Source: Lachnospiraceae bacterium UBA7060 (GTDB lineage Bacteria > Bacillota > Clostridia > Lachnospirales > Lachnospiraceae). From it: a DNA stretch of 20,150 nt. This document shows positions 6,574 through 14,426 of the stretch, one piece after another (positions within the stretch are counted from its first letter, which is position 1; each line of letters opens with the position of its first letter). The notes beneath the pieces were generated by a model. The model saw nothing but the letters and a program-made list of their open reading frames with translations, was not told the origin of the DNA and ran no database searches. The stretch lies in assembly GCA_002493835.1 (NCBI GenBank), contig DLAA01000143.1, positions 27,569 to 47,718 on the forward strand, given 5' to 3'. A program made the position numbers and the translations under genes.

Positions 6574-6954
6574 CTACGCATGCTGATTGTTTTTCCTCAT
6601 GACTTCCTTCCAAGTATCACGGACACTTCGAAGATGCATATTCACTTCCTCCAAAATTGCCGCATCCTTCTTGATATTTGCCTCAAGCAGCCGGCGAAGC
6701 AGATACACGTATATCCGATCAAAATCCTCCGCCACCGGATACTTACGATCCAGCGTATTACGAAATTCCTCAATAATACGCTGCGTCTTCTTGATGTTTG
6801 TGTGCGCTTTCTCGATCTCCCCATGCTCAATCGAAACGATCGCAATATTACAGAATTTAATTGCCCCCTCATAGAGCATCAATGTCACTTCCGCCGGGGA
6901 AGCTGTCAGAATTTTATTTGCTGTGTACTCCGCAAAAGGATTACGTGCCGGCAT
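6574..6954 (-). CDS. fliS: Flagellin export chaperone FliS
   Basis: FliS binds the C-terminal disordered part of flagellin in the cytosol, stops premature polymerisation and delivers it to the export gate. The protein is 126 residues, normal for the family, from the chosen ATG at 6954. Signatures are NPFAEYTANKILTASPAEVT near the N-terminus followed by LMLYEGAIKFCNIA, the family hallmark. The four-helix bundle continues to the end. A longer reading from a TTG at 6999 adds 15 unlikely residues; AAGGAGGAG at the proper distance favours 6954. In B. subtilis FliS also opposes FliW binding to flagellin, linking this gene to the fliW-csrA pair encoded nearby. It lies 41 bases after fliD and 12 before the chaperone candidate. 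Confidence 0.95.
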   Translation of the reverse strand: MPARNPFAEYTANKILTASPAEVTLMLYEGAIKFCNIAIVSIEHGEIEKAHTNIKKTQRIIEEFRNTLDRKYPVAEDFDRIYVYLLRRLLEANIKKDAAILEEVNMHLRSVRDTWKEVMRKNNQHA

Positions 6955-6995
6955 AGCTATTCTCCTCCTTGATCCTACCTGCCTAATGATAAATG

Positions 6996-9404
6996 TCAAC
7001 CGCCAAACAGACTCGTGAGCGAATTGTTCTTGGATTCCAGTTTCGCCAGCGCTGTCTCCATAGCTGAAAATTTAGAATACCATTTGTCAATGTAAGCATT
7101 CAGCTTCTCTTCCTGCTGCTTGATCTTGTCAGTATAATCATCGTATTCTTCCTTCATCTTCTTGTCGTTATAGACAGTCATGGCGCTGCTCATCTTCGTG
7201 GCAGACATTTTATCTGCCAGTGTATCATGCAGTGTGTTGGTCAGACCTGTGAAAAACTCCATCACCGCATCGGGATTATTGTTAATGAGCGAAGTCAACA
7301 GGTCTGTATTATTTTTCGTCTTCGCATCATCAGGGTCCCCGTCAATATGGTAAGCATTCTTCTCATTGTCCGCAGAATTAAAGTATCCCAGCGTGGAAAT
7401 ACCGAAATCAGAAAGATATATCGTCTGGCCGCCGATCTGGAATCCTTTCATCATGTCCATTTTGAGAGCGGACGCCACACTGCTCAGCGTAGAATCCCGG
7501 CGAAGCAGAGAATCTTTGATTTTCTTCTCCCACTCCTCCACTTCCGTATCCGTCAGCGCTTCCTTCTCCTCCGACAGAAGCGGCTCATAATCCTTGGCTG
7601 ACTCCGCATTATAAAGGGAATCCATCTCATTGATCAGTTCGCTGTAGGATTTGATGAAATCTTTGATCATGTTGTAAACGCCTTCGGTATCATTCTTGGT
7701 CGATACCGTAACGCTCTTACCCCCGGTCTCTTCAAGAGCCGTAATGGTCATGCCGTTCACGCTCAGTGTATCGGTAGAAGAAGTGTAGCCAACACCGTCC
7801 ACTGTGATTTTAGCGTCCTCCCCCGAAACCTTGACGCCCTGCGCATCTTTATACAGGCTGCTTCCGGTATTGAGGCTTCCATCAGGGTTGCGCACACTTT
7901 TCATCACTTCCTGCGCTTCCTTCACTCTCGCATCAAACTGAGCTGCCACTTCCAGCCCAGTAATACCCGCACCCATATCTGTCACCGGATCCCCATTTTC
8001 ATCCAATTCCTGATAGGTTTCCACATCGCCAGTCTTCGAATAGGTAAAGCGCTTCTCATTTTCCCCGATCGTTTTCAGATTGGCATTTTTCTGACTCTCA
8101 TTCTGGTCGAACGCGCTGTAAACACTGTAGACCTCTTTCGCTTTGTTGATCTCATCCTGCTTCTTGCTGACAGCCTCGGAAGCGTTTGCGACACGCTCCT
8201 CCGCATCCTTCACAGCCTGCTGCTTTGCCGGATCGCTGCTGTCTGCCTCCAGATCCTTCCGCGCCTGCTGCAGCGCTTCCTGCTCTGTTTTAAGCGTATC
8301 CTGCAGGCCCTCCAAATCCTGCACCATACCGTTCTTCATAACAGGCTTACCGTCCGCGTCAACCTTGGGAGTGCCGTCGGTTTCCGTATCCTGCTCGCCA
8401 TAGATCTTCTTAAATAGATTCTCGCCCGCCCTCTTCATATCTGCAGCAGTCATAGCGTCGCTGTAAGTCACATAAGGTTTATAAGCATCGTATTTGCCTG
8501 TTGTGTCATCCAAAATCTCTTTCAGCTTATCCCGATTCTTCTGATTGGCCTCGTCACAAGCCTTGTTGTCCTTCGCCAGGCTGTCATTCTGCGCCTTCAT
8601 CGCCTTCAATCGGTTCAGCGTCTCATCCGCGATGAGCTTTTTATACTCATCTTCATAATCTGCGCGCGAATAAGTGGGAGAGGTAGCTGTCAAATCAGCC
8701 TTAACATACTTCGACCAGACGTAATACTCGCCGCCCTCCTGCGTCAGTACATCAATATCGCTTTGTGACATCAGCTTTAAGGTTTTTAACGCCTCCATGC
8801 CCCCCGCATCATTTCCCGTCAGGAAAAACTCGCCCTCCTTGCCTGATGCCCACGAGCTTAAATATATGCGCTGGTTATCCTGATCAAAGCTGGCCTTCAG
8901 AGCCGTGTTGTCCTCTATCGCTTTCACAAAGTCATTGATCTTCATGTCTGCGCTGACATTGACATCTACATAATTACCAGCTGCATCGCTGAGCCGGATA
9001 CTGCCGTCAGTACCGGTAAAACCAAGCTGCTTCAAAGTCGCAGCGCCCGTATAATAGGTGTTGCCTTTCGCCAGACTTCCACTGGTCAAAGTCGCCTGCT
9101 GGGAAAGCTTCTCCACCGATACTTTATGGGAACCGTTGACGCTGCCGCCTGATACCTGAATCGCACTGGGATTAGACACCACCGTCTTCTTCTTCAAATA
9201 GGAAGACTGCAGACGAAGATCATCCAATTTTTGATAAAAGCTGTATATTTTTGTATTCAGCGCCTTCCACGCATCCTGTTTCCAGGAAAGCTTGGTCTGC
9301 GCCTTCACCAGTTTATTTTTCTTATAGCTCTGAGCTGAAGCCAGTTCGTTAATAATACTCTCGGTGTCAAGCCCGGAGTACATACCTGTAATTCTGATAG
9401 CCAT
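6996..9404 (-). CDS. fliD: Flagellar filament cap protein FliD (enlarged)
   Basis: FliD forms the cap at the filament tip that helps incoming flagellin fold and insert. At 802 residues it is well above the common 450-650. The N-terminal domain (about 1-110) begins AIRITGMYSGLDTESIINEL, the family's characteristic start. The C-terminal domain (about 540-802) includes coiled helices from 750 and ends LTSLFGG. The extra length lies between about 245 and 500 and is charged and helical; residues 365-425 read as a coiled coil rich in Glu, Lys, Gln and Ala. This part should form the exposed leg domains of the cap, which vary between strains. The start has TTAGGAGGAG upstream. It lies 20 bases after flaG and is the second gene of the operon. 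Confidence 0.96.
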   Translation of the reverse strand: MAIRITGMYSGLDTESIINELASAQSYKKNKLVKAQTKLSWKQDAWKALNTKIYSFYQKLDDLRLQSSYLKKKTVVSNPSAIQVSGGSVNGSHKVSVEKLSQQATLTSGSLAKGNTYYTGAATLKQLGFTGTDGSIRLSDAAGNYVDVNVSADMKINDFVKAIEDNTALKASFDQDNQRIYLSSWASGKEGEFFLTGNDAGGMEALKTLKLMSQSDIDVLTQEGGEYYVWSKYVKADLTATSPTYSRADYEDEYKKLIADETLNRLKAMKAQNDSLAKDNKACDEANQKNRDKLKEILDDTTGKYDAYKPYVTYSDAMTAADMKRAGENLFKKIYGEQDTETDGTPKVDADGKPVMKNGMVQDLEGLQDTLKTEQEALQQARKDLEADSSDPAKQQAVKDAEERVANASEAVSKKQDEINKAKEVYSVYSAFDQNESQKNANLKTIGENEKRFTYSKTGDVETYQELDENGDPVTDMGAGITGLEVAAQFDARVKEAQEVMKSVRNPDGSLNTGSSLYKDAQGVKVSGEDAKITVDGVGYTSSTDTLSVNGMTITALEETGGKSVTVSTKNDTEGVYNMIKDFIKSYSELINEMDSLYNAESAKDYEPLLSEEKEALTDTEVEEWEKKIKDSLLRRDSTLSSVASALKMDMMKGFQIGGQTIYLSDFGISTLGYFNSADNEKNAYHIDGDPDDAKTKNNTDLLTSLINNNPDAVMEFFTGLTNTLHDTLADKMSATKMSSAMTVYNDKKMKEEYDDYTDKIKQQEEKLNAYIDKWYSKFSAMETALAKLESKNNSLTSLFGG

Positions 9405-9424
9405 TGTCGTCTCCTCCTAACTGC

Positions 9425-9913
9425 CTATAACTTCTCATCCACAAGAATACCAGCCATCTCCCATATCTTCGCAATCATATCAAGAGTTTTCTCCGGCGGA
9501 TACTCTTTGATCACTTCTTTCGTCTCCTTATCCATAATTTTAATCATGATCCTGTTGGTGTCCTCGTGAACGCCAAAAACAGCCTCTTCGTTGCTGTTAT
9601 TGATCTTCTTGTTCATCTCCGCAATCGCTTTTTTCAGCTGATCGTTCTTCTGCTGCGCCTGCTTCGTGCCTGATGCCTGCTGCTGCGCCTGCTTCATGCC
9701 AGATGCCTGTTGCTGCTGGCTTCCGGCACCTTCACTGCCGCTTTCTTTCTCGTCCTCAGCCTGCGGTCTCGTCACGGACGCGGTCATCTCATCGACATTG
9801 ACCGTCTGCCCATCCTCCGGAACTTCCGTGTTCACCGGTGTCACTGCCTGGGGTTTTGATGCCGTCTGTGCCTGATAAGTCATGACACTGTTTAATGGTT
9901 CGATTGTTGCCAT
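9425..9913 (-). CDS. flaG: FlaG family flagellar protein
   Basis: A 162-residue protein whose C-terminal half (about 80-162) is a FlaG domain: AVFGVHEDTNRIMIKIMDKE, then EVIKEYPPEKTLDMIAKIWE and a short hydrophobic end. FlaG proteins affect filament length or cap assembly and usually lie next to fliD, as here. The N-terminal half is low-complexity, rich in Gln, Ala, Ser, Thr and Glu, and holds a duplicated QQASG(M/T)KQAQ unit. The ATG at 9913 is preferred to a TTG two codons earlier because GGAGG is then 9 bases away, not 3. It is the first gene of the flaG-fliD-fliS-chaperone operon behind a sigma-28-type promoter. The precise function of FlaG in clostridia is not well defined. Confidence 0.9.
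   Translation of the reverse strand: MATIEPLNSVMTYQAQTASKPQAVTPVNTEVPEDGQTVNVDEMTASVTRPQAEDEKESGSEGAGSQQQQASGMKQAQQQASGTKQAQQKNDQLKKAIAEMNKKINNSNEEAVFGVHEDTNRIMIKIMDKETKEVIKEYPPEKTLDMIAKIWEMAGILVDEKL
9651..9710. repeat. Two tandem 30-bp repeats inside flaG
   Basis: Units 9651-9680 and 9681-9710 match at 27 of 30 positions and are followed by a partial third start (TGCTGCTGGC). They keep the reading frame and encode the duplicated Gln-rich QQASG(M/T)KQAQ segment. This looks like slipped-strand expansion of a linker. Confidence 0.8.
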
Positions 9914-10010
9914 CGTCAATCACCTCCGTGTGATATTTGTAAAAGTACATTGAAATCGTCTCACGATAACGCCATCCAAAAAAGGCGGACAGACGCAATC
10001 TCTTGTATTT

Positions 10011-10038
10011 TATATCGGAAAAAACTGATATTAATTTA
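10011..10038 (-). promoter_or_regulatory. Sigma-28-type promoter of the flaG-fliD-fliS operon
   Basis: On the minus strand TAAATTAA (10031-10038) is followed after 12 bases by CCGATATA (10011-10018). The -10 box and the spacing are identical to those of the flagellin promoter in this window; the -35 box is weaker. The predicted leader is about 90 bases. Spacing and orientation fit flaG. Confidence 0.72.
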
Positions 10039-10056
10039 GGTAAGCAGTAAAAATAG

Positions 10057-10085
10057 TTTAAATTTTTAAAAACATCATCTATAAT
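10057..10085 (+). promoter_or_regulatory. Candidate sigma-A promoter for the second glycosylation island
   Basis: TTTAAA (10057-10062) and a perfect TATAAT (10080-10085) are separated by 17 bases and point to the glycosyltransferase at 10160. The region is A/T-rich, so the -35 match (4 of 6) could be chance. It would lie back-to-back with the flaG promoter. Confidence 0.45.
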
Positions 10086-10159
10086 AGAAGTTGCTTCCCT
10101 TAGAACAAACTTCCCACATTCTCTTAAAATAAACTTATTTTGATTGGAGACAATACCCC

Positions 10160-11293
10160 ATGAACAAGTACAGGATGTGCATCATTCCCCCCTACCCGCT
10201 GGAAAACGTACAGCTCTTAAAAGACAGGGTTATTTTCCCTTACGCGTGTTTTTGCCTCTTTGGCACAAGTCTTCAGATCGTCACACAAAGCACTGGCGAC
10301 TATCCCTATCTTTCCTATCTGGATGGCGCAGATCTTATATCACTGCCACAACAAGGCTCCCACATGGAAAATGCCATCCGCTATCTATCCGAGCACAAAG
10401 AAGAAATTGATCTGCTCTTTCTTTTCGGTGCCCGGGGAGAATACATAGATCTGGCCCTTACTTACAAGTCACTTCGTCCTGACGGCATCATTTACCTGAA
10501 ACTGGACACCAACATCGACTGGGCAAACGCCCTGCCGTTATATCATAAACCTTTTGCTGATTTTTTGCAAAGCTGCGATATCATAAGCTGTGAGACACGG
10601 CGCCTTCAGTCTTTCCTTTATAAAAAATGGCGCCGGCCGGTGGAATATATTCCCAACGGCGTCTACTATCCCCTCTATCCCGAGGCCGCCGGTGTCCGCT
10701 TTGAAGATAAAGAAAATATAATTCTCACAGTGGGACGAATCGGCACTTTCCAAAAAAATTCCTTACTGCTTTTATATGCTTTTGCCCTGACCTTTGTGGA
10801 ACTGAAGGAACCCTGGGAGCTTGTCATGGTAGGCAGCGTTACGCCTGAATTTCAGGCTGATTATGACGATTTCTGCAAGCGGTTTCCCCTCCTTGCTCCA
10901 CATATCCACCTGCCAGGAAATATCACAGACAAAAAAGTACTTTATCAATATTACAAGAGGGCCAAAATCTTCGCCCTCTCCTCACGGGCGGAAGGTGGAA
11001 GCCCCAACGTATTCTCAGAAGCTGCCATCTTTGGCTGCACCGTGGTCACTACAGAAGTGGATGCCGCCCCGGATATGACTGACAACGGCCGTGTTGGCAG
11101 AATTTCTGTCGGCACGGAAGATTTTGACGCCTTTGCTAAAGAACTCACTGCTCTATGTCAAAATCCTGTTTATCTGGCACACAATTTCGAAGCCATGCGC
11201 ACATATATAAAAGAATTTTTTGACTATGAACGATTGGCAGACCGATTGCGGATTCTGGTGGATCTGCAGATGCAAAAAAGGAGGCCATCATGA
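10160..11293 (+). CDS. GT4-type (GT-B fold) glycosyltransferase
   Basis: A 377-residue retaining-type glycosyltransferase. The C-terminal nucleotide-sugar domain is clear: IPNGV (164-168), TVGRIGTFQKN (190-200), then SSRAEGGSPNVFSEAAIFGC (274-293), which carries the two conserved acidic residues Glu278 and Glu287 in a form with one residue more than the common EX7E. The N-terminal acceptor half (1-160) is less conserved. No signal peptide or strong membrane helix is seen, so it is cytosolic or peripheral. The ATG follows TTGGAG. It heads a plus-strand group set between flaG and csrA, and its stop overlaps the next start (ATGA), so the two are coupled. The likely role is extension or attachment of a glycan on flagellin, from context; a cell-surface polysaccharide role cannot be excluded. 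Confidence 0.87.
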   Translation: MNKYRMCIIPPYPLENVQLLKDRVIFPYACFCLFGTSLQIVTQSTGDYPYLSYLDGADLISLPQQGSHMENAIRYLSEHKEEIDLLFLFGARGEYIDLALTYKSLRPDGIIYLKLDTNIDWANALPLYHKPFADFLQSCDIISCETRRLQSFLYKKWRRPVEYIPNGVYYPLYPEAAGVRFEDKENIILTVGRIGTFQKNSLLLLYAFALTFVELKEPWELVMVGSVTPEFQADYDDFCKRFPLLAPHIHLPGNITDKKVLYQYYKRAKIFALSSRAEGGSPNVFSEAAIFGCTVVTTEVDAAPDMTDNGRVGRISVGTEDFDAFAKELTALCQNPVYLAHNFEAMRTYIKEFFDYERLADRLRILVDLQMQKRRPS

Positions 11294-12267
11294 AAATAAA
11301 TGTCACTGACGCCCGTATTGCCCTGGAAGAAGGAGAGGAGATTTTTCCTCTTTTGGAAAAGCCAAAACTCCCCGACTATTCCAATGTCACTGCAAGACCT
11401 CATTTTTCATACTATTACACGAAGGAAGAAACCGTTTGGGAACGTCTCTGTTTTTGTATGGAAAAGCTGCCTGCTCTCTGTCCGGATGATCCCTATCTTG
11501 GGTGCTACGCTCTGATGTTCAGCCAGCTTTACCCCTTACTGCTCTCCACCAACCAGGCAAAGAACATAATCGCCTATGGTCCCCCCACAGACTGCGGCGC
11601 CTACCGAGCTTTTCAGGATTTTATGACCTTTTTACAGGAGGGCAGCTCTCTGACCGCCCTGGCACAGAGTCCTTTCTCCTTCACTGCCCTGACAAAAAAT
11701 TTCTGCCATGCCCTTCTCTACCGGCTGGACACCTGCCCCGCCCCGGCGGCAGTCTGTGACGCTGTGGAAAGAGTAAAGACCGGCGGCCTGATTCTGCTCT
11801 ATACTGTCCATAATACCCTGCCCGCAGAACTAGGTTTTTTGTCTGAAAAAGCGAAAAAAAACTGCTTCGGCTCCTGCACGGTCTACACCCTCATCATGGA
11901 CGAATCTCTCTTTGCTTTTGCTCTGGCAAACAGCTCTGAGGCCTTTATTCTCTCCCGCGCAGAAGAACTGGAAAGGCGCACCAATGATCTGCAGGGCCTG
12001 ATTCAAGCTATACTGTCGGATGCTGCCCTATCAGAGGATACTTACTTTGTCACAACATTGATTTTGCAGCAGACAGAAGAAATCCTGCTCTCCATATACG
12101 ATTATCTGGAAAACGCCGCACTTCCCATACTTACGAATGCGCTAAAGGAAGCCGTACTCAACTACTTTGTGGGAATCAGAAGCCATTTTGATCTGACAAC
12201 CTACCGCGAGAGACTGGTACAATCGTCAAAACATTTCTTCTCCTCCATGGAAGAGGAATTCCTTTGA
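11290..12267 (+). CDS. Unknown protein, possibly methyltransferase-like
   Basis: A 325-residue protein that I cannot place firmly. The middle (about 90-175) has features faintly like a Rossmann methyltransferase: a strand with KNIIAYGPPTDCGAYRAF where a SAM-binding loop would be, and VCDAVERVKTGGLILLYTVH (155-174), which recalls the 'LKPGGLLVLYT' strand of that fold. The typical GxGxG loop is missing, so binding may be lost or the likeness accidental. The C-terminal third (about 225-325) looks all helical. The start overlaps the previous stop by four bases, which argues for joint production with the GT4-type enzyme. If it is a methyltransferase it could modify the flagellin glycan; that is speculation. 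A scaffold or partner for the two neighbouring glycosyltransferases is also possible. Confidence 0.75.
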   Translation: MKINVTDARIALEEGEEIFPLLEKPKLPDYSNVTARPHFSYYYTKEETVWERLCFCMEKLPALCPDDPYLGCYALMFSQLYPLLLSTNQAKNIIAYGPPTDCGAYRAFQDFMTFLQEGSSLTALAQSPFSFTALTKNFCHALLYRLDTCPAPAAVCDAVERVKTGGLILLYTVHNTLPAELGFLSEKAKKNCFGSCTVYTLIMDESLFAFALANSSEAFILSRAEELERRTNDLQGLIQAILSDAALSEDTYFVTTLILQQTEEILLSIYDYLENAALPILTNALKEAVLNYFVGIRSHFDLTTYRERLVQSSKHFFSSMEEEFL

Positions 12268-12272
12268 CCTGC

Positions 12273-12301
12273 TTTACTTCCATCCGGCTTTTCGGTATAC
12301 T
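12273..12301 (+). promoter_or_regulatory. Candidate sigma-A promoter before the CgeB-like gene
   Basis: TTTACT (12273-12278) and TATACT (12296-12301) are 17 bases apart, in the 126-base gap before the gene starting at 12394. The match is moderate. If real, the CgeB-like gene can be made separately from the two genes before it. Confidence 0.35.
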
Positions 12302-12393
12302 AATTTCATGATGTGAATACTGTCCCATACTCTTTGACAGATATCGCATCAAGCATGAATGTTTTACAAACAGTTGAGAGGAACGCATCTACA

Positions 12394-13590
12394 ATGGAAA
12401 TCCTGTTTTACCGCTACAACAGCATATGCGAACCCGATATTCTCCATGTTTTCCAGCTCTTCGGCATCACAGTGCATACCGAAGAGCTGGAAATGCACAA
12501 CAAAAGAGTTACCCCCCGGGAATGTGCCGAAAAAGTATCTCAATGGATTCTGCAAAAACATCTCACCTTTGTGTTCAGTATCAACTTTTTCCCTGCCATC
12601 TCCTACACCTGTGAAAAGCTGAAAGTCCCCTACGTTTGTTGGAGCGTGGACTCTCCAGTGCCGGAACTGTTTTCCAACGCCTTAAAAAATTCTTGCAACC
12701 ATATTTTTCTATTCGACAAAGCCCAGTATGCCTTTTTCTCTCCTGTCAATCCCGACTGCATCCACTATCTGCCTCTAGCTACTAACGTGAAGCGCTGGGA
12801 AAAGATCATTCTTGACATGACTGAGGAAGATTATCAAGCCTACGGCGCAGATGTATCATTTGTAGGTTCCCTGTACACCGAAAAATGCCGGTATGATTCA
12901 CTGCTTCAAAAAAAGGCCCTTTCCCCCCGCACACAAGGGTATGTAGACGGATTGATAGAAGCCCAGCTTAAAGTTTTTGGGTGTAATTTTATTCCGGAGA
13001 GTTTGACTGAAGAAGTAATCCGTGATATCGTGGAATCTGATCCAGATTTTTATAAAGGGATTGACACTTATGGCGATACAGACCGTTATCTTACGGCTCA
13101 TCAGTACATCGGCATGAAGCTGGCCGCTGTGGAACGGGAACGCACCCTCAATCGTCTCTCGGAACATTTTGACGTAAACCTTTACACAAGAAGTGACGCC
13201 TCCGCTCTGCCAAAGGTTCATTGTAGAGGCGGCGTCAGTACTCTGACTGAGATGCCAAAGGTCTTTCAGGCGAGCAGAATCAACCTGAATATCACCATGC
13301 GCCCCATCGAATCAGGTCTGTCGCTGCGCATTTGGGATATTTTGGGCTGCGGCGGTTTTTTGATCACCAACTACCAAACTGAAATCCCCGATTATTTTGA
13401 AATTGGAAAAGAGCTGGAAACATATGAGTCTATGGACGAATTAGTGGAGAAAGTACAATATTATCTCACCCATGAAGAAGAACGCATGGAGATCGCCATT
13501 TGCGGCTATGAGAAAGTTGCTAAATTCCACACTTATGAAATAAGGCTTTCACAGATGCTGAAAATACTGACAGATGATTTTCTGTCATAA
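12394..13590 (+). CDS. CgeB-like glycosyltransferase (DUF3880 plus GT-B C-terminal domain)
   Basis: A 398-residue protein from the chosen start. The N-terminal part matches the DUF3880 type: MEILFYRYNSICEPDI at the start, CWSVDSP near 82-88 and VSFVGSLY near 154-161. The C-terminal part is the GT-B domain found in CgeB, a B. subtilis spore-coat glycosylation protein: a stretch with ASRINLNITMRPIESGLSLR, then IWDILGCGGFLITN and a closing helix near KFHTYEIRL. The ATG at 12394 gives the family's usual N-terminus and has GAGG about 12 bases upstream. A GTG at 12313 and an ATG at 12355 would add up to 27 unlikely residues and lack good ribosome sites. The inferred role is glycan transfer in flagellin modification, because genes of this type often accompany flagellar loci. 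Confidence 0.82.
   Translation: MEILFYRYNSICEPDILHVFQLFGITVHTEELEMHNKRVTPRECAEKVSQWILQKHLTFVFSINFFPAISYTCEKLKVPYVCWSVDSPVPELFSNALKNSCNHIFLFDKAQYAFFSPVNPDCIHYLPLATNVKRWEKIILDMTEEDYQAYGADVSFVGSLYTEKCRYDSLLQKKALSPRTQGYVDGLIEAQLKVFGCNFIPESLTEEVIRDIVESDPDFYKGIDTYGDTDRYLTAHQYIGMKLAAVERERTLNRLSEHFDVNLYTRSDASALPKVHCRGGVSTLTEMPKVFQASRINLNITMRPIESGLSLRIWDILGCGGFLITNYQTEIPDYFEIGKELETYESMDELVEKVQYYLTHEEERMEIAICGYEKVAKFHTYEIRLSQMLKILTDDFLS
13568..13587 (+). terminator. Weak hairpin at the end of the CgeB-like gene
   Basis: TGACAGA (13568-13574) pairs with TCTGTCA (13581-13587) around a six-base loop and is followed by an A/T-rich tract with a TTTT run. It overlaps the last codons of the gene. It may end the second glycosylation transcript, but the stem is short. 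Confidence 0.35.
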
Positions 13591-13641
13591 TTTTAATAAA
13601 AATAGATATTTGCACAGAGAAGTGTATTATTTGACAAAAGC

Positions 13642-13668
13642 ACAGGGCAGGAACAACCTCTGCCCTGT
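13642..13668 (-). terminator. Terminator-like hairpin after csrA
   Basis: ACAGGGCAG (13642-13650) pairs perfectly with CTGCCCTGT (13660-13668) around a nine-base loop. Read on the minus strand it follows the csrA stop by about a dozen bases and is trailed by GCTTTTGT. The T run is short. It may also stop plus-strand transcription. Confidence 0.6.
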
Positions 13669-13679
13669 ACTCTAATATC

Positions 13680-13898
13680 TTATCCAAACAGATTTTTTAG
13701 TGCCTCCATGCTGTCCACATCCCCAGCTTCCTTATTGGCATCCTGAATCTGCACATAGACCTCTTTGCGGTACACAGGTACTTCCCTGGGTGCACTGATG
13801 CCAAGCTTTACCTGCTCGCCCTTGATCTCAAGAATTGTGATCTCCACGTTATTATTGATCACAAGCGCTTCATTCTTCTTTCTGGATAAAGCTAACAT
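13680..13898 (-). CDS. csrA: Carbon storage / translational regulator CsrA
   Basis: A 72-residue RNA-binding protein that acts as a dimer on GGA motifs in mRNA leaders. It has the full CsrA core: MLALSRKKNEALVINNNVEI at the start, KGEQVKLGISAP, then REVPVYRKEVY. The RNA-contact residues are in place at Leu4, Arg6 and Arg44. The tail after 55 is the variable extension seen in Gram-positive CsrA. Its ATG follows the fliW stop with no gap (TAA then ATG), so translation is coupled. The expected target is the flagellin leader in this window, which has GGA sites in a hairpin loop and on the ribosome site. Confidence 0.97.
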   Translation of the reverse strand: MLALSRKKNEALVINNNVEITILEIKGEQVKLGISAPREVPVYRKEVYVQIQDANKEAGDVDSMEALKNLFG

Positions 13899-14360
13899 TT
13901 ACTCACCCGCTTTCTTTTTATTTTTGTTTAAGATATCATAAATAGGGAATTTAACCTGATAACCCTCTCCCTCCACAATCATCTGTGTCGCCAGCCGCGT
14001 AACCGAATTGATCACGATGGGCCCCTTTAAATTTACACTCATCTTCTTAATATCCTTAGGAACCGTCACCGTCACCATCACCAAAAGTTCATCTGGCAAA
14101 ATCTCACCAATATTGTTTAGCAGTTCGTCCTCCACCTCCGGATTATAGTCCGGATACACGATCAGGGGATCCATCACAGGCATGGCAAATGCAGGCTCCT
14201 GCAGAGACTGTAACCAATGAATTGTATCCGTCCCTTTCTCCTGATCATGGATCAGGGCAAAATCCTGAAGATCCGGAAACCCAATGATTCCGCTGGGAAA
14301 ATGTATGATTTTATCATCATCAATCGTAATCTCTCCGAATACCCTTGTTGTAATCTGCAT
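13899..14360 (-). CDS. fliW: Flagellar assembly factor FliW
   Basis: A 153-residue beta-rich cytosolic protein. FliW binds free flagellin and, when flagellin is scarce, binds and inhibits CsrA instead, so flagellin translation follows filament assembly. Family features are the start MQITTRVFGEITIDDDKIIH, then FPSGIIGFPDLQDFALI (22-38), WLQSLQEPAFAMPVMDP (49-65) and the C-terminal VNLKGPIVIN strand. The ATG has AAAGGA about 8 bases before it. It lies 66 bases after flgL and abuts csrA, the standard arrangement in motile Gram-positive bacteria. Confidence 0.97.
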   Translation of the reverse strand: MQITTRVFGEITIDDDKIIHFPSGIIGFPDLQDFALIHDQEKGTDTIHWLQSLQEPAFAMPVMDPLIVYPDYNPEVEDELLNNIGEILPDELLVMVTVTVPKDIKKMSVNLKGPIVINSVTRLATQMIVEGEGYQVKFPIYDILNKNKKKAGE

Positions 14361-14426
14361 ACCCGTTGTCCTTTCTATCCAAATACCATCAAACCATACT
14401 GTATCGCAAAATCACATCACAGATAT

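Noticed and set aside
6580..6972. Plus-strand open frames opposite fliS
   Set aside because: They mirror fliS, which has the full family signature. No promoter or ribosome site supports them.
6955..6999. TTG start giving a longer FliS
   Set aside because: The added 15 residues are not FliS-like, overlap the fliD stop, and AAGGAGGAG is placed for the ATG at 6954.
9651..9710. CRISPR-like spaced repeats
   Set aside because: The units are directly adjacent without spacers and are in frame inside flaG, so this is a coding repeat.
12313..12393. GTG or earlier ATG start for the CgeB-like gene
   Set aside because: No ribosome site lies before either, and the family N-terminus (MEILFYRYNS) begins at 12394.
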